From assembly GCF_015709525.1 (NCBI RefSeq), contig NZ_JADNRA010000030.1:62001-126000 (forward strand): DNA of 64,000 nucleotides, read 5' to 3'. Position numbers and translations under genes: made by a program. Positions 45,661-55,456 of this stretch are shown here, in pieces; position 1 is the first letter of the stretch, and each line of letters begins with the position of its first letter. A model generated the notes under the pieces. The model was not told the origin of the DNA. It was given only the letters and a program-made list of their open reading frames with translations, and ran no database searches. This DNA is from Methylocystis sp. L43 (GTDB lineage: Bacteria; Pseudomonadota; Alphaproteobacteria; Rhizobiales; Beijerinckiaceae).

Positions 45661-46239
45661 ATGCAGTTGCTATCGCGGATCAAGGGCTTAATCCTCGCGC
45701 CGCAGAGCGAATGGGCAAAAATCTCCGAAGAGGGGACGTCCGTCCTCGATCTCTATCGCAATTATATTGCGATGTTGGCGCTTCTTCCGCCGTTCGCGAG
45801 CTTCTTCAGCTCGTGGCTTTTCGGTTTTTCCCACGGCGCGCAGGGGATCATGCACCCGACGTTCGCGGGCGGGCTTTATCGCGCCTTCGTTCAGTATCTG
45901 CTGAGCCTGCCGGCGTTTTTTATCGTCGCCTTCGTCATATCGGCCATTGCGCCGCATTTCGATGGGAAGACCGACGACCGCCGCGCTCTGATGCTGACCG
46001 CCTATTCGTACACGCCGGTCTGGCTCGCCTCGCTGTTTGGCCTGATTCCGGGCCTGCGATGGCTGGACGTGCTCGGCTTCTATGGAATCTATGTTTTTTC
46101 CGTCGGGCTGCCGACCATGATGCGCGTGCCAAAGGAAAACCTCGACGTTTTCACGCTCGCGACGCTGTTTCTGGTCGTCGCGACCGTCGCGCTCCACGGG
46201 TGGGTCGTGCATCTGATCGCGCCGCAGCAGCTGATCTAG
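45661..46239 (+). CDS. Yip1-domain membrane protein
   Basis: A 192-residue integral membrane protein with about five helices (IAMLALLPPFASFFSSWLFG, FVQYLLSLPAFFIVAFVISA, DVFTLATLFLVVATVALHGW). The N-terminal LLSRIKGLILAPQSEWAKIS and the ALMLTAYSYTPVWLASLFGL segment match bacterial Yip1-domain proteins. I chose the ATG at 45661, nine bases after GGAGG. Function is unknown. Its stop codon overlaps that of the convergent moaE. Confidence 0.85.
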   Translation: MQLLSRIKGLILAPQSEWAKISEEGTSVLDLYRNYIAMLALLPPFASFFSSWLFGFSHGAQGIMHPTFAGGLYRAFVQYLLSLPAFFIVAFVISAIAPHFDGKTDDRRALMLTAYSYTPVWLASLFGLIPGLRWLDVLGFYGIYVFSVGLPTMMRVPKENLDVFTLATLFLVVATVALHGWVVHLIAPQQLI

Positions 46240-46703
46240 CGCCAGCGGTCCGCAGCCGCATCATCCTCGGATTTCGCGTTGACCCAGTCGCCGGGCGCGC
46301 CATCCGCGCGCCGTTCCTTTTTCCAAAAGGGCGCGCGGGTTTTGAGAAAATCCATCAAAAACTCGGCGGCGGCGAAAGCGTCCGCGCGGTGGCGCGCCGC
46401 CGCGAGCACCAGAACGATCTGTTCGCCCGGTTGGATGCGGCCGAAGCGGTGAATGACGGTCAAGGCCTGCAAGGGCCATCGTTCGAGCGCATCATCGGCC
46501 ACGCGACAGATCTCGGCCTCAGCCATTCCGGGATAATGTTCGAGCTCCAAAGCCTCGAGCGCGCCGTCCTCGTCCCTGCAGAGGCCCACGAAACTGACAA
46601 GCGCGCCGATGTCACGCCGCCCCCGCGTCAGCAGCGCCTGTTCCCGCCCGAGGTCGAAATCCTCCGCTTGCACGCGCACCGCCGGAGTCGGCCGCGGCGC
46701 CAT
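46236..46703 (-). CDS. moaE: Molybdopterin synthase catalytic subunit MoaE
   Basis: Forms molybdopterin synthase with MoaD and inserts sulfur into precursor Z (cPMP). The 155-residue protein has GALVSFVGLCRDEDGALEAL, LELEHYPGMAEAEI, VIHRFGRIQPGEQIVLVLAA and the C-terminal KTRAPFWKKERR active-site Lys motif. It follows moaD directly (one base between the moaD stop and the moaE ATG), forming a pgsA-moaD-moaE unit. Confidence 0.95.
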   Translation of the reverse strand: MAPRPTPAVRVQAEDFDLGREQALLTRGRRDIGALVSFVGLCRDEDGALEALELEHYPGMAEAEICRVADDALERWPLQALTVIHRFGRIQPGEQIVLVLAAARHRADAFAAAEFLMDFLKTRAPFWKKERRADGAPGDWVNAKSEDDAAADRWR

Positions 46704-46704
46704 C

Positions 46705-46956
46705 TCAGCCGCCCGTCATCGGCGGGAAGAAGGCGATCTCCCTAGCTGCGCCGATTGGCGCGTCGGGCGCCGCATGCATCTTGTCGAGGGCCGCGCGGAT
46801 CGTCGCCGGGTTGGCGAAAGCGGCCGCATATCCCTCGCCCCGCGCCGACAGCCAGTCGATCAGCTCACGGACCGTGACAACTTCACGCGGCGGCGCGATC
46901 TCCTCTTCCGCCAGACCGATGCGCTCGCGCACCCAAGCGAAATACAGCGCCTTCAT
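46705..46956 (-). CDS. moaD: Molybdopterin synthase sulfur-carrier subunit MoaD
   Basis: An 83-residue ubiquitin-fold protein beginning KALYFAWVRERIGLAEEEIA and ending in the C-terminal Gly-Gly (FPPMTGG) that carries the thiocarboxylate. It is the small partner of MoaE. Its ATG overlaps the pgsA stop by four bases. The frame stays open upstream over pgsA, but the family start is clear. Confidence 0.94.
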   Translation of the reverse strand: MKALYFAWVRERIGLAEEEIAPPREVVTVRELIDWLSARGEGYAAAFANPATIRAALDKMHAAPDAPIGAAREIAFFPPMTGG

Positions 46957-47561
46957 GCCGCCTCGTCTTCTCCGAAGTGGTTCCACGCCGACTGCAGGTA
47001 GTCGAACCCGGTGTACAGCGTCAGAATCGCCGCGGCCCATAAGAGCGCCGCGCCGATCTTGACCGTGCCGGGGAGAACGACTTCGCCGGCCGGTCCGGCG
47101 ATCAGAAAGCCCAGCGCCACGAGCTGCGCCGCAGTCTTCCATTTGGCGATGGCGGAGACAGGCAAGCGCACCTTGAGCTCGGCCAGGTGCTCCCGTAACC
47201 CCGACACGAGGATTTCGCGGCACAGGATGATGATCGCCGCCCAGATCGTCCAGCCAGCGACCGTTCGATCGGCGACAAGCGCCATCAGGGTCGTCGCGAC
47301 GAGCAATTTGTCCGCAATGGGGTCCAGCATCCGCCCGAGCGGCGACTGTTGCTGCCAGATCCTGGCGAAATAGCCGTCGAGAAAGTCCGTCACCCCGGCG
47401 GCGATGAAGATGCCGAGCGCGCCCCAGCGCGCCCAATGCTCCGGAAAGCCAAGGAGCAACCCCGCCACCACCGGGACGGCGGCCATGCGGCCATAGGTCA
47501 GCAGATTAGGCAGCGCCAAGGCTTGGGACCGACGCTTGGCGGTGAGGGCCGTCTGGGACAT
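46953..47561 (-). CDS. pgsA: CDP-diacylglycerol--glycerol-3-phosphate 3-phosphatidyltransferase
   Basis: Makes phosphatidylglycerol phosphate, the committed step to phosphatidylglycerol. The 202-residue inner-membrane protein has the CDP-alcohol phosphotransferase motif D(x)2DG(x)2AR(x)8G(x)3D, visible in VTDFLDGYFARIWQQQSPLGRMLDPIADK. LPNLLTYGRMAAVPVVAGLL is the first helix. I chose the ATG at 47561; a longer open frame overlaps the DoxX gene. It leads the moaD-moaE pair. Confidence 0.94.
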   Translation of the reverse strand: MSQTALTAKRRSQALALPNLLTYGRMAAVPVVAGLLLGFPEHWARWGALGIFIAAGVTDFLDGYFARIWQQQSPLGRMLDPIADKLLVATTLMALVADRTVAGWTIWAAIIILCREILVSGLREHLAELKVRLPVSAIAKWKTAAQLVALGFLIAGPAGEVVLPGTVKIGAALLWAAAILTLYTGFDYLQSAWNHFGEDEAA

Positions 47562-47640
47562 ACCGCAAGGGAATATGGCCCCCGTCCCCAATGTCAATAG
47601 AAAGGGCGTCGCCGCCGGGAATCGCTTGCGGAAGGCGGAG

Positions 47641-48030
47641 TCACTCGCGATCGATCGCGAAGGCGCCGGGCCCGGCCGCGGCAAAGAACAGAAACACGAA
47701 GCAGTAGAGCGCGGCGAGCTCTCCCTTGTTGAGGAGCGGCCACAAATCCTGGCCGGCGTGGAAAAAGAAATAGGCGACCGCCATCTGACCCGAAAGAATG
47801 AAGGCGACGGGCCGAGTGAAGAGGCCCAGCAGCAGCAGCAGGCCGCCGAAAAGCTCGAGGACTCCGGCCGCGCCCAACAGCGAGAACAGCTTCATACCGT
47901 CGAACATCGCGACATGTGGGACGCCGAAGAGCTTGGCCGCGCCATGCTGCATGAACAGCAAAGCGGCGGCGATGCGCAGCAGTCCCTGCGCGTGCGGGGC
48001 GAAGCGCTGGGGAATGATTCGCAGGGTCAT
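47641..48030 (-). CDS. DoxX family membrane protein
   Basis: A 129-residue protein with four hydrophobic helices. GLLRIAAALLFMQHGAAKLF and GVLELFGGLLLLLGLFTRPV are typical DoxX motifs. The family is linked to quinone or thiol redox chemistry at the membrane but is poorly defined. It follows the RutE-like nitroreductase by 12 bp on the same strand, suggesting a two-gene redox unit. Confidence 0.88.
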   Translation of the reverse strand: MTLRIIPQRFAPHAQGLLRIAAALLFMQHGAAKLFGVPHVAMFDGMKLFSLLGAAGVLELFGGLLLLLGLFTRPVAFILSGQMAVAYFFFHAGQDLWPLLNKGELAALYCFVFLFFAAAGPGAFAIDRE

Positions 48031-48042
48031 AAAATTGGCCTC

Positions 48043-48654
48043 CTAAAGAATAGTGGCGATTTCCTCACAAGCGAGCCGCGGACCGCGAGGATAGAGCTTT
48101 GCGGGATCACCGTATCCGATGTTGATCAGAAAATTCGACTTTATCCGCGTTCCTTGGAAGAATTCCGCATCGACCTTCGCCCTGTCGAACCCGCTCATCG
48201 GTCCGCAATCGAGACCCACCGCGCGCAGCGCGAGGAGGAGATAGGCGCCCTGCAGCGAGCCGTTGCGGAAGGCCGTCTCCTCAATCAGCGTCTCATTGCC
48301 GACGAACCAGGACCGCGCGTCCGTCGCCGGATAAAGGTGCGGAAGGCTCTCCGCGAAATCCAGATCATAGGCCACGATTGCGGTGGCGGGCGCGGCCATG
48401 GTCTTCGGACGATTGGCGTCTGACATCGCTGGCGCGAGCCGGGCCTTCGCCTCCGGCGAGCGCACGAAAATTATGCGCATCGGCGAGCAGTTGGCGCTTG
48501 TCGGGCCCCATTTCGCGTAATCCACGGCGAGTTCGAGCAGGCTGTCCGGCACGTCTTTGGCAAGCCAGCCATTGTGGGTCCGCGCCCCCGTAAAGAGCTG
48601 CTCCAGCGCTTCGGGCGCAACCGCGCTCGCGGCCTGCCTGTCGGTCGTCGTCAT
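48043..48654 (-). CDS. Malonic semialdehyde reductase/nitroreductase (RutE/HadB family)
   Basis: A 203-residue flavin-dependent nitroreductase-family protein. [19 protein letters not shown] and [20 protein letters not shown] followed by PMSGFD are the FMN-binding and subfamily-specific blocks. E. coli RutE reduces malonic semialdehyde during pyrimidine breakdown; no other rut genes are here, so the actual substrate is uncertain. It may be cotranscribed with the DoxX gene. Confidence 0.87.
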   Translation of the reverse strand: MTTTDRQAASAVAPEALEQLFTGARTHNGWLAKDVPDSLLELAVDYAKWGPTSANCSPMRIIFVRSPEAKARLAPAMSDANRPKTMAAPATAIVAYDLDFAESLPHLYPATDARSWFVGNETLIEETAFRNGSLQGAYLLLALRAVGLDCGPMSGFDRAKVDAEFFQGTRIKSNFLINIGYGDPAKLYPRGPRLACEEIATIL

Positions 48655-48671
48655 CGCATTCCCCGCAGCGT

Positions 48672-49430
48672 TCAGATGTCGCGCCCCTCGACGTCAATAT
48701 GCAGGCGCTCCTCGATTTTTTGAAGCGACTCCTGCTGGGGCGAGATCGCGAGCGACTTCCGATAGGCCGCGAGCGCCCCCCTCTTGTCGCCGATCTTCTC
48801 CTTGAGCGCGCCAAGAGCGGCGAGCGCGTCAAAACGCTTCGGCTCAAGCATCGCCGCGGTCTCGAGGTCGGCGATCGCGCCGCTGTCGTCCCCCTGCTCC
48901 GCCCGCACCTTGGCGCGCTGAACATAGCCCTCCGTCCATTGCGGCGAGAGGGCGACCACATAGTCGAGAAGCTTCAGGGCGAGAGGCGGCGCGCCGGCCG
49001 CCTCCGCCGCGAGGGCGCGCGCCACAAGCAGATCGATCGTGTCCGATTCCGAACGCGCCCAGCGGCTGACGATCGCCGCTGAAACGCCCTTCGCCTCCCG
49101 CTCGTCTTCGGCCTGCTCGAGGCGAAGATAAAGCCGCGCCATCTCTTCGGCGCGCTGCTGGGCGGGGTCCTTGGGCGGTGGGGGCGGCGCCGCGGCGGCC
49201 GGCGCGCGCCGCTCCGGATCAAGATCGCGTCCGCCTTGTCCGGGGCCGAGCGCCCGGGTTCCGGGCGGCAGCGGAATCCTTCCAATCCCTGGAATGAAAA
49301 GGAACTCGCCCTCCTCCTCCCCAAATGATTCGACCGATGGCGTCTCCGACGCCTGCGCCAGCACGAAACCGGCCGGCAGGGCTCCAAGAAAGACCAAGAT
49401 CGTCAGCGGAAGAAGCAGCGGCGTTCGCAT
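48672..49430 (-). CDS. TPR-repeat secreted/periplasmic protein
   Basis: A 252-residue protein with a signal peptide ([20 protein letters not shown], cleavage near AQA), a Pro/Ala linker, and at least three tetratricopeptide-like repeats ([60 protein letters not shown]). It probably acts as a protein-binding scaffold in the periplasm. I chose the ATG at 49430; an upstream TTG would add eight residues. It ends 17 bp before the nitroreductase gene. Confidence 0.87.
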   Translation of the reverse strand: MRTPLLLPLTILVFLGALPAGFVLAQASETPSVESFGEEEGEFLFIPGIGRIPLPPGTRALGPGQGGRDLDPERRAPAAAAPPPPPKDPAQQRAEEMARLYLRLEQAEDEREAKGVSAAIVSRWARSESDTIDLLVARALAAEAAGAPPLALKLLDYVVALSPQWTEGYVQRAKVRAEQGDDSGAIADLETAAMLEPKRFDALAALGALKEKIGDKRGALAAYRKSLAISPQQESLQKIEERLHIDVEGRDI

Positions 49431-49663
49431 TGCCGCTAACATAGCGCAGGTCAATAGAAACGGCCACAGCGCGGCGCACAGCGGTGAATTAGATTAACCA
49501 TTTGTAAGCCACGACTCCGCGTATGCGCGGCGAATTCATCCTGCGTTCAGGCGAGGCGCCCGAATCCTTGGCGCGCTAGTTAAGGTTGTTAGGAAACCCT
49601 CGCGCTTATCGCGACAACAACGCTGCAGCCCGCCTCAACCGCGGAGCTCCTGGAGTTGGATCG

Positions 49664-49921
49664 ATGATTGATACGATACGCCGTTTGCTGCAAGAGCACG
49701 GCCGTCTGCATACCCCCGTGGAACATCTGTCGGATTCGGACGATCTCTACAGCGCAGGGCTGACGCCCTTTGCCGCGATCCGCACGATGCTCGCGCTGGA
49801 AGAAGCGTTCGACGTCGAGTTCCCGGTCTCCATGCTCCGGCGGCAAAGCTTCGCTTCGATTGCCGCCATTCGAGACTGCGTCAGCAAATTGGCGCCGTCG
49901 GCGGAGCGCCGCGCTGCTTAA
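49664..49921 (+). CDS. Acyl-carrier-protein-like protein lacking the usual attachment Ser
   Basis: An 85-residue helical protein of the ACP fold (MIDTIRRLLQEHGRL, SDSDDLYSAGLTPFAAIRTM, LALEEAFDVEFPVSMLRRQ). In related Rhizobiales ACPs, as I remember them, the position after GLT is Ser (GLTSFA), the probable 4'-phosphopantetheine site. Here it is Pro35 (CCC), so the protein may not be a functional carrier. I chose the ATG at 49664 with GGAG upstream; the longer open frame lacks family likeness. A strong hairpin terminator contains its stop codon. Confidence 0.8.
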   Translation: MIDTIRRLLQEHGRLHTPVEHLSDSDDLYSAGLTPFAAIRTMLALEEAFDVEFPVSMLRRQSFASIAAIRDCVSKLAPSAERRAA

Positions 49922-49936
49922 GCAGCGCGGGTTTTA
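49909..49936 (+). terminator. Rho-independent terminator of the ACP-like gene
   Basis: CCGCGCTGCTTA and AGCAGCGCGG form a perfect hairpin with the TAA stop in its centre, followed by GTTTT. It separates the ACP-like gene from ilvD. Confidence 0.7.
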
Positions 49937-50117
49937 GGTAGGGTCTACGCCAAACTCGCGGCCACGCTGACCGGGTCCCGCCTGGCGCACGCGCAGGGCG
50001 AAACATCACGAAAGCCGCGGCTTCGGCTGGTCCAACCACAGTTGCGGCGGCTCGTTCGCTGCGATAGTCGTCTTTGGAAAGGCTCGAATGACGAGCCTTC
50101 GCGACGGCGAGAGTTCA

Positions 50118-51950
50118 ATGCCTCCTTATCGTTCACGCACGACGACCCACGGCCGCAACATGGCCGGCGCGCGCGGCCTCTGGCGCGCGACAGGCATGAA
50201 GGAGGAGGACTTCGGCAAGCCGATCATCGCGGTCGCCAATTCCTTCACCCAATTCGTTCCAGGCCATGTGCATTTGAAGGATCTCGGCCAGCTCGTCGCC
50301 GCCGAAATCGAAAAGGCCGGCGGCGTCGCGAAGGAGTTCAACACCATCGCGATCGATGACGGCATCGCCATGGGCCACGACGGGATGCTCTATTCCCTGC
50401 CCTCCCGCGATCTCATCGCCGACAGCGTTGAATTCATGGTCAACGCGCATTGCGCCGACGCGCTGGTCTGCATTTCGAATTGCGACAAGATCACGCCCGG
50501 CATGCTGATGGCGGCGCTGCGCCTCAACATTCCGGCGGTGTTCGTTTCCGGCGGCCCGATGGAGGCCGGCAAGGTGGTGCTCGCTGGCAAGGAGCACGCG
50601 CTCGATCTTGTCGATGCGATCATCGCCGGCGTGGACGACTCGGTCAGTGAAGCGGACGTCGCCACCATCGAGCGCTCCGCCTGTCCGACCTGCGGATCTT
50701 GCTCCGGCATGTTCACGGCGAACAGCATGAACTGCCTGACCGAGGCGCTGGGGCTGTCGCTTCCCGGCAATGGATCGACCCTCGCGACCCATGTGGATCG
50801 CCGGCGGCTGTTTGTCGAAGCCGGCCATCTCATCGTTGATCTCGCGCGCCGCTACTATGAGCAGGACGACGAAAGCGTGCTGCCGCGTTCGATCGCGAGT
50901 TTTGAAGCTTTCGAGAACGCCATCACGCTCGACATCGCCATGGGCGGCTCGACCAACACCGTGCTGCATCTTCTCGCGGCGGCGCACGAGGCGCAGGTCG
51001 ATTTCACGATGGCCGACATCGACCGCCTGTCGCGGCGGGTGCCGGTGCTGTGCAAGGTCGCGCCTTCCGCGCCCGACGTTCATCTTGAGGACGTGCATCG
51101 CGCCGGCGGAGTCATCGCGATCCTTGGAGAATTGCTGCGCGCCGGTCTGCTGCACGGCGAGCTTCCGACCGTCCACAGTCCTTCGGTCAGCGACGCCGTG
51201 GGACGCTGGGACATCGCCGTCACGCAGAGCGAGACCGCGCGCACATTCTTTCGCGCCGCGCCGGGCGGCGTGGCGACGCAAGTCGCGTTCAGCCAGGACC
51301 GCCGCTACAAGGAGCTCGACGCCGACCGCGAAAAAGGCGCGATACGCGACGCGGCGCACGCCTTCTCCAAGGATGGCGGCCTCGCCGTGCTCACGGGCAA
51401 TCTTGCCCTCGACGGCTGCATCGTGAAAACGGCCGGCGTTGACGATTCGATCCTGAAATTCGCCGGCCCCGCCAGGGTCTATGAGAGTCAGGACGCGGCG
51501 GTGTCGGCCATTCTGACAGGCGACGTAAAGGCCGGCGACGTGGTCGTCATCCGCTACGAAGGCCCGCGCGGCGGACCCGGCATGCAGGAAATGCTCTATC
51601 CGACGAGCTATCTGAAATCGAAGGGGCTCGGCAAAGTCTGCGCGCTGGTGACGGACGGAAGATTTTCCGGCGGCACGGCCGGGCTTTCGATCGGCCACGT
51701 CTCTCCCGAAGCGGCCGAGGGCGGCGCGATCGCCTTGGTCCGGGACGGCGACAAAATCGAAATCGACATTCCGGCGCGCCGGATTACGCTCGCCGTTAGC
51801 GAAGACGAACTGGCGACGCGGCGCGCCGAACAGTCCGCGAAGGGCTTCGCTCCGGCCAAGCCACGGCCTCGCAAAATCACGACGGCGCTGCGCGCCTATG
51901 CCTCAATGACGACGAGCGCGGCCAAAGGCGCAGTGCGACAGGTCCCCTGA
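50118..51950 (+). CDS. ilvD: Dihydroxy-acid dehydratase
   Basis: Fe-S dehydratase of branched-chain amino acid and pantothenate synthesis, making 2-keto acids from dihydroxy acids. The 610-residue protein has [20 protein letters not shown], the cluster cysteines in [12 protein letters not shown] and [17 protein letters not shown], and [21 protein letters not shown] chose the ATG at 50118, just before the [17 protein letters not shown] block typical of the family; an upstream start adds ten residues. As an Fe-S enzyme it would depend on the suf machinery in this window. Confidence 0.96.
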   Translation: MPPYRSRTTTHGRNMAGARGLWRATGMKEEDFGKPIIAVANSFTQFVPGHVHLKDLGQLVAAEIEKAGGVAKEFNTIAIDDGIAMGHDGMLYSLPSRDLIADSVEFMVNAHCADALVCISNCDKITPGMLMAALRLNIPAVFVSGGPMEAGKVVLAGKEHALDLVDAIIAGVDDSVSEADVATIERSACPTCGSCSGMFTANSMNCLTEALGLSLPGNGSTLATHVDRRRLFVEAGHLIVDLARRYYEQDDESVLPRSIASFEAFENAITLDIAMGGSTNTVLHLLAAAHEAQVDFTMADIDRLSRRVPVLCKVAPSAPDVHLEDVHRAGGVIAILGELLRAGLLHGELPTVHSPSVSDAVGRWDIAVTQSETARTFFRAAPGGVATQVAFSQDRRYKELDADREKGAIRDAAHAFSKDGGLAVLTGNLALDGCIVKTAGVDDSILKFAGPARVYESQDAAVSAILTGDVKAGDVVVIRYEGPRGGPGMQEMLYPTSYLKSKGLGKVCALVTDGRFSGGTAGLSIGHVSPEAAEGGAIALVRDGDKIEIDIPARRITLAVSEDELATRRAEQSAKGFAPAKPRPRKITTALRAYASMTTSAAKGAVRQVP

Positions 51951-52010
51951 CTTTCGCATTCAGGAGGTGCGTCGTAGAGTGGCGCGCGTCCATCCAGTCG
52001 CCGGAACAAA

Positions 52011-53885
52011 ATGTCTCCGACACGTAAACTCGTCGCTTCTGGACTGTTTGGCATAGCGCTCGGATTCGCGGTGCTTGCGCTCGCCAGCTATGTCGCCCTG
52101 CGCGCCGAATTGCAGCGCCGTGAAGCCGGCGCATGGCTGCGCCACACCATTCAAGTGCAAAACGATCTCTATCAGCTTTACGGATTGTTGCAGGCCGCCG
52201 AGAGCGGACAGCGCGGTTTTATCATCACCCAGGACGAACGCTATCTGGACGCCTGCTTCGAAGCGACGCGCAAACTGCCTGTGGTCGTCGACCGGCTTTC
52301 AGAGCGCGTAAGAGACAATCCCAAGCAGCTCGAGGCAGTCGCGGAAATGCGGCCGCTGCTTGGCGAAAGGGTCGCGATTATCGATGAGGCGATCGCCGAT
52401 ATGCGCGCGCTCCGAGTCGACAACGCCGTTCGGCTCGTCAAGTCCGGGCGCGGAAAGGCGCTGATGGACCGGCTCCACGCCATCATCGACAAGATGACTG
52501 AAAATGAACAAAACTTGTTCGATAAGCGAGAGCGCGAACTCAACGCCGCCGGCGGCGAATTCGACGCGGCCGTGTGGGCGATCGGCGGCATCATCTTCGC
52601 GCTTGCCGCATTTTCATTTCTCAATGCGCAAAAGCAGATGCATGCGCTGCAAACCTCTCGCGACTCGTTGAAGACCGCCTACGACCAGCTGATTGGGGAA
52701 ACGACGCGCCGCGAAGCGCTCGAGTCGCAGTTGCGGCAGTCGCAAAAACTCGAAGCGCTCGGCCATCTGACCGGCGGCATCGCGCACGACTTCAACAATA
52801 TGCTCGGCGTCATCGTCGCGAGTCTGCATCTGTTGCGGCGAAAGCTTACGAACGCGAACGAGGATTGCATTCAACTGATCGATTCAGCGATGGACGGCGC
52901 CGATCGCGCCGCCGCCATGGTTCGCAGGCTCCTCGCCTTCTCTCGCCGTCAGCCTTTGTCGCCGCGTCCGCTCGACCCCAACAAATTCGTCTCCAGCGTC
53001 TCGGACATGGTGCGCCGCGCTCTCGGCGAAAAGATCGAACTCGAAACCGTTCTCGCCGGCGGCCTGTGGGCGACGAAAATCGATCAGCACGAATTGGAAA
53101 GCGCCATCGTCAATCTCGCGGTCAATGCGCGCGACGCCATGCCGGACGGCGGCAAGCTGACGATCGAGACGGCAAACTGCTATCTTGATGACGCCTACGC
53201 CAGTGAAAACATCGAAGTGACCCCTGGCCAATATGTGATGATCGCCGTGACCGACACTGGTCAAGGCATGCCGCCCGAGGTCTTGTCGCAAGCGTTCGAT
53301 CCGTTCTTCACCACGAAGCCAGCAGGCAAGGGCACCGGACTCGGCCTTTCGCAGGTCCATGGATTCGTCAAGCAGTCTGGCGGCCAGGTCAAAATCTATT
53401 CCGAACCCGGACGCGGAACCTGCATCAAGCTCTATCTGCCGCGCTTCAATAACGTCGAAGCGCCCGCCGAACTGCCGCTTCGGCCGCCTCGACCTCTCGA
53501 ACTTCCGCTTGGAAGGCCGGAAGAACTTGTGCTGATCGTCGAAGACGACGACACGGCGCGCCGCGTCACCGCGCAAGGCGTGCGGGAATTGGGTTATTCG
53601 GTTCTGGAGGCCGAGAACGGACGCGCGGCGATCGACATCATTCGCCGTCGCCCCGACATCGCGCTGATGGTCACGGATGTGGTTATGCCCGACATGGACG
53701 GCGCCCGTCTTGCGCGCGAGGCGGTGTTTCGCAGACACAGCCTGCGCGTTCTGTTCATCACCGGCTATACGCGCAACGCGATCGTGCACAACGGCGTTCT
53801 TGACAAGGACGTCAAGCTGCTCACCAAACCGTTTACTTTGGAGCAGCTGGCGATAAAGATGCGCGACATCCTGGACTCGAAGTAG
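52011..53885 (+). CDS. CHASE3 hybrid sensor histidine kinase with C-terminal receiver
   Basis: A 624-residue membrane kinase. Two membrane helices (about 9-31 and 185-204) bracket a CHASE3-type sensor (QVQNDLYQLYGLLQAAESGQ, RGFIITQDERYLD). HisKA has the phospho-acceptor His259 in GGIAHDFNN. The ATPase domain shows NLAVNARDAMPDGG, DTGQGMPPE and GKGTGLGLSQVHG. A receiver follows with Asp556 in VTDVVMPDMDG and the Lys in LTKPF. No partner regulator gene is adjacent, so it is an orphan with unknown signal. Confidence 0.93.
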   Translation: MSPTRKLVASGLFGIALGFAVLALASYVALRAELQRREAGAWLRHTIQVQNDLYQLYGLLQAAESGQRGFIITQDERYLDACFEATRKLPVVVDRLSERVRDNPKQLEAVAEMRPLLGERVAIIDEAIADMRALRVDNAVRLVKSGRGKALMDRLHAIIDKMTENEQNLFDKRERELNAAGGEFDAAVWAIGGIIFALAAFSFLNAQKQMHALQTSRDSLKTAYDQLIGETTRREALESQLRQSQKLEALGHLTGGIAHDFNNMLGVIVASLHLLRRKLTNANEDCIQLIDSAMDGADRAAAMVRRLLAFSRRQPLSPRPLDPNKFVSSVSDMVRRALGEKIELETVLAGGLWATKIDQHELESAIVNLAVNARDAMPDGGKLTIETANCYLDDAYASENIEVTPGQYVMIAVTDTGQGMPPEVLSQAFDPFFTTKPAGKGTGLGLSQVHGFVKQSGGQVKIYSEPGRGTCIKLYLPRFNNVEAPAELPLRPPRPLELPLGRPEELVLIVEDDDTARRVTAQGVRELGYSVLEAENGRAAIDIIRRRPDIALMVTDVVMPDMDGARLAREAVFRRHSLRVLFITGYTRNAIVHNGVLDKDVKLLTKPFTLEQLAIKMRDILDSK

Positions 53886-53910
53886 CGAGCGTTCGTTGCG
53901 GCGCTGACCA

Positions 53911-54900
53911 TCAGTCTTCGGCTTTAAGGGGGCGCATCAGCAGCGCTTCGATGGCGCCGTCAACGCTCAGCCGCGCGGAGAGAATGGCGTCGACGGCTTC
54001 AGCGATCGGCAACTCGACGTCATGCGCGCGCGCCATTTCAACTAACACGCGCGCCGTAAATGCGCCTTCCGCAAGCTTGCCATGCGTGGCGTCTTCCACC
54101 GACTGTCCCTGCCCCAGCGCTTCTCCGAGCGCAAAGTTGCGCGACTGCGACGATCCGCAGGTGAGCACGAGATCGCCCAATCCGGAAAGCCCCATCAATG
54201 TTTCCTGACGCGCGCCCAACGCGCGCCCCAGACGCATCAGTTCGGCAAATCCGCGTGCGATGAGCGCCGCCTGCGCGCTCGCGCCGAGCCCGCGGCCGTG
54301 GCTCATTCCTGCGGCGATGGCGAGAACGTTTTTCGCTGCGCCGCCGATCTCGGCGCCGCGCACGTCGGTCGAGCGATAAAGCCGAAACGTCTTCGTCGAA
54401 AGCTCTTCACTCAGGCGTCGGGCCAGCGCTTCGTGATGCGCCGCAAGAGTCACCGCCGTCGGCAATCCTCTGCATACGTCCGCCGCGAAGCTTGGTCCCG
54501 AGAGCACGGCCACGTCCGCCTGGGGCAGTTCTTCGCTCGCGACTTCGCTCAGGAATTTGCGCCGGTCGCGTTCGATCCCCTTGGCGCAAATCACAAAGGC
54601 GGCGCGCGCGCGCAAATGCGGCCGCGCGGCGCGCGCAGTCATGCGGATCGCCTGCGCGGGCGTGACGGCGAGCACGATGTCCGCCTCACGTAAAACGGAA
54701 ATGTCGCTCGTCGGCGCGACGGCGGCGGCGAGCGGCAGACCCGGCAATCGGCGCGTATTCTCACGGTCGCGCGCCAGGGCGTCGGCGGCTTGAGGGTCAT
54801 GCGCCCATAAGGGCACCCGCGCGCGGCCTTGCGCGGCGACATTGGCGAGCGCGACGCCCCAGGCGCCGGCGCCGAGAACGGCGACAGTCGCGCGCGTCAT
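53911..54900 (-). CDS. gpsA: Glycerol-3-phosphate dehydrogenase [NAD(P)+]
   Basis: Reduces dihydroxyacetone phosphate to sn-glycerol-3-phosphate, the backbone of phospholipids. The 329-residue protein has the NAD(P) motif VAVLGAGAWGVALANVAA, KGIERD, and the catalytic segment GGAAKNVLAIAAGMSHGRGLG. I chose the ATG at 54900, which overlaps the upstream PLD-family gene's stop by four bases. It is the third gene of a tsaD-PLD-gpsA run, an arrangement in which gpsA follows tsaD in many alphaproteobacteria. Confidence 0.95.
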   Translation of the reverse strand: MTRATVAVLGAGAWGVALANVAAQGRARVPLWAHDPQAADALARDRENTRRLPGLPLAAAVAPTSDISVLREADIVLAVTPAQAIRMTARAARPHLRARAAFVICAKGIERDRRKFLSEVASEELPQADVAVLSGPSFAADVCRGLPTAVTLAAHHEALARRLSEELSTKTFRLYRSTDVRGAEIGGAAKNVLAIAAGMSHGRGLGASAQAALIARGFAELMRLGRALGARQETLMGLSGLGDLVLTCGSSQSRNFALGEALGQGQSVEDATHGKLAEGAFTARVLVEMARAHDVELPIAEAVDAILSARLSVDGAIEALLMRPLKAED

Positions 54901-55448
54901 CGCACGCCGATCCGCTGATTGTCCGGACGCGACCACAGCCGTTCAAAAGTCTGATGAAACCGCGCCGCGGCCTGTGGGCTCTCGATCACGATCAGATCAT
55001 TGTCCTGATAGACTTCGCCGGAGACGCTGAAATTGGCGGAGCCGCTGCGCAAGACGCGACCGTCCACCTGATATGATTTCAGATGCATCAGATCGCGCGC
55101 GCGGCCCTTTCGGCGCACTTCGACGTTCGGGGCGCCGGCGATTTCCTCGATCACAGATGCGCCGCGCCCCATCTCCTCCCCATCGAGATAGATCCGCACC
55201 TTGACGCCGCGCATGGCCGCGCGGCCGAGCGCCGTCGTCAGAGAGCGGTCGGTCAGAACATAGGCGGCCATGTCGATCGAGCGGCGCGCGTCATTGATCA
55301 GCCGCGCGTCGACAGCGCCGAAACCGTCGCCAGGCCCGTAGAGCACGCGCACGCCCGCGAAGGTCGGCTCTTCGGCGAGCAGTCCCGCCGGTTGCGGCGT
55401 TGGCGCAAGCGTCATCGCGGCAAGCGCCGCAGAAAATAGGAGCCGCAT
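54897..55448 (-). CDS. Exported single-HKD phospholipase D-family protein
   Basis: A 183-residue protein with a signal peptide (LLFSAALAAMTLAPTPQ) and one HKD motif, HLKSYQVD with GSANFS six residues on (HxKx4D...GSxN). Single-HKD proteins such as Nuc work as dimers, hydrolysing phosphodiesters in nucleic acids or lipids. It lies between tsaD and gpsA, 8 bp after the former and overlapping the latter. Likely periplasmic; the substrate is unknown. Confidence 0.88.
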   Translation of the reverse strand: MRLLFSAALAAMTLAPTPQPAGLLAEEPTFAGVRVLYGPGDGFGAVDARLINDARRSIDMAAYVLTDRSLTTALGRAAMRGVKVRIYLDGEEMGRGASVIEEIAGAPNVEVRRKGRARDLMHLKSYQVDGRVLRSGSANFSVSGEVYQDNDLIVIESPQAAARFHQTFERLWSRPDNQRIGVR

Positions 55449-55456
55449 CGAATCGC

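Noticed and set aside
49490-49610. TTAA/TTAG repeats upstream of the ACP-like gene as CtrA boxes
   Set aside because: The half-sites are not separated by seven bases in any combination that matches TTAA-N7-TTAA well.
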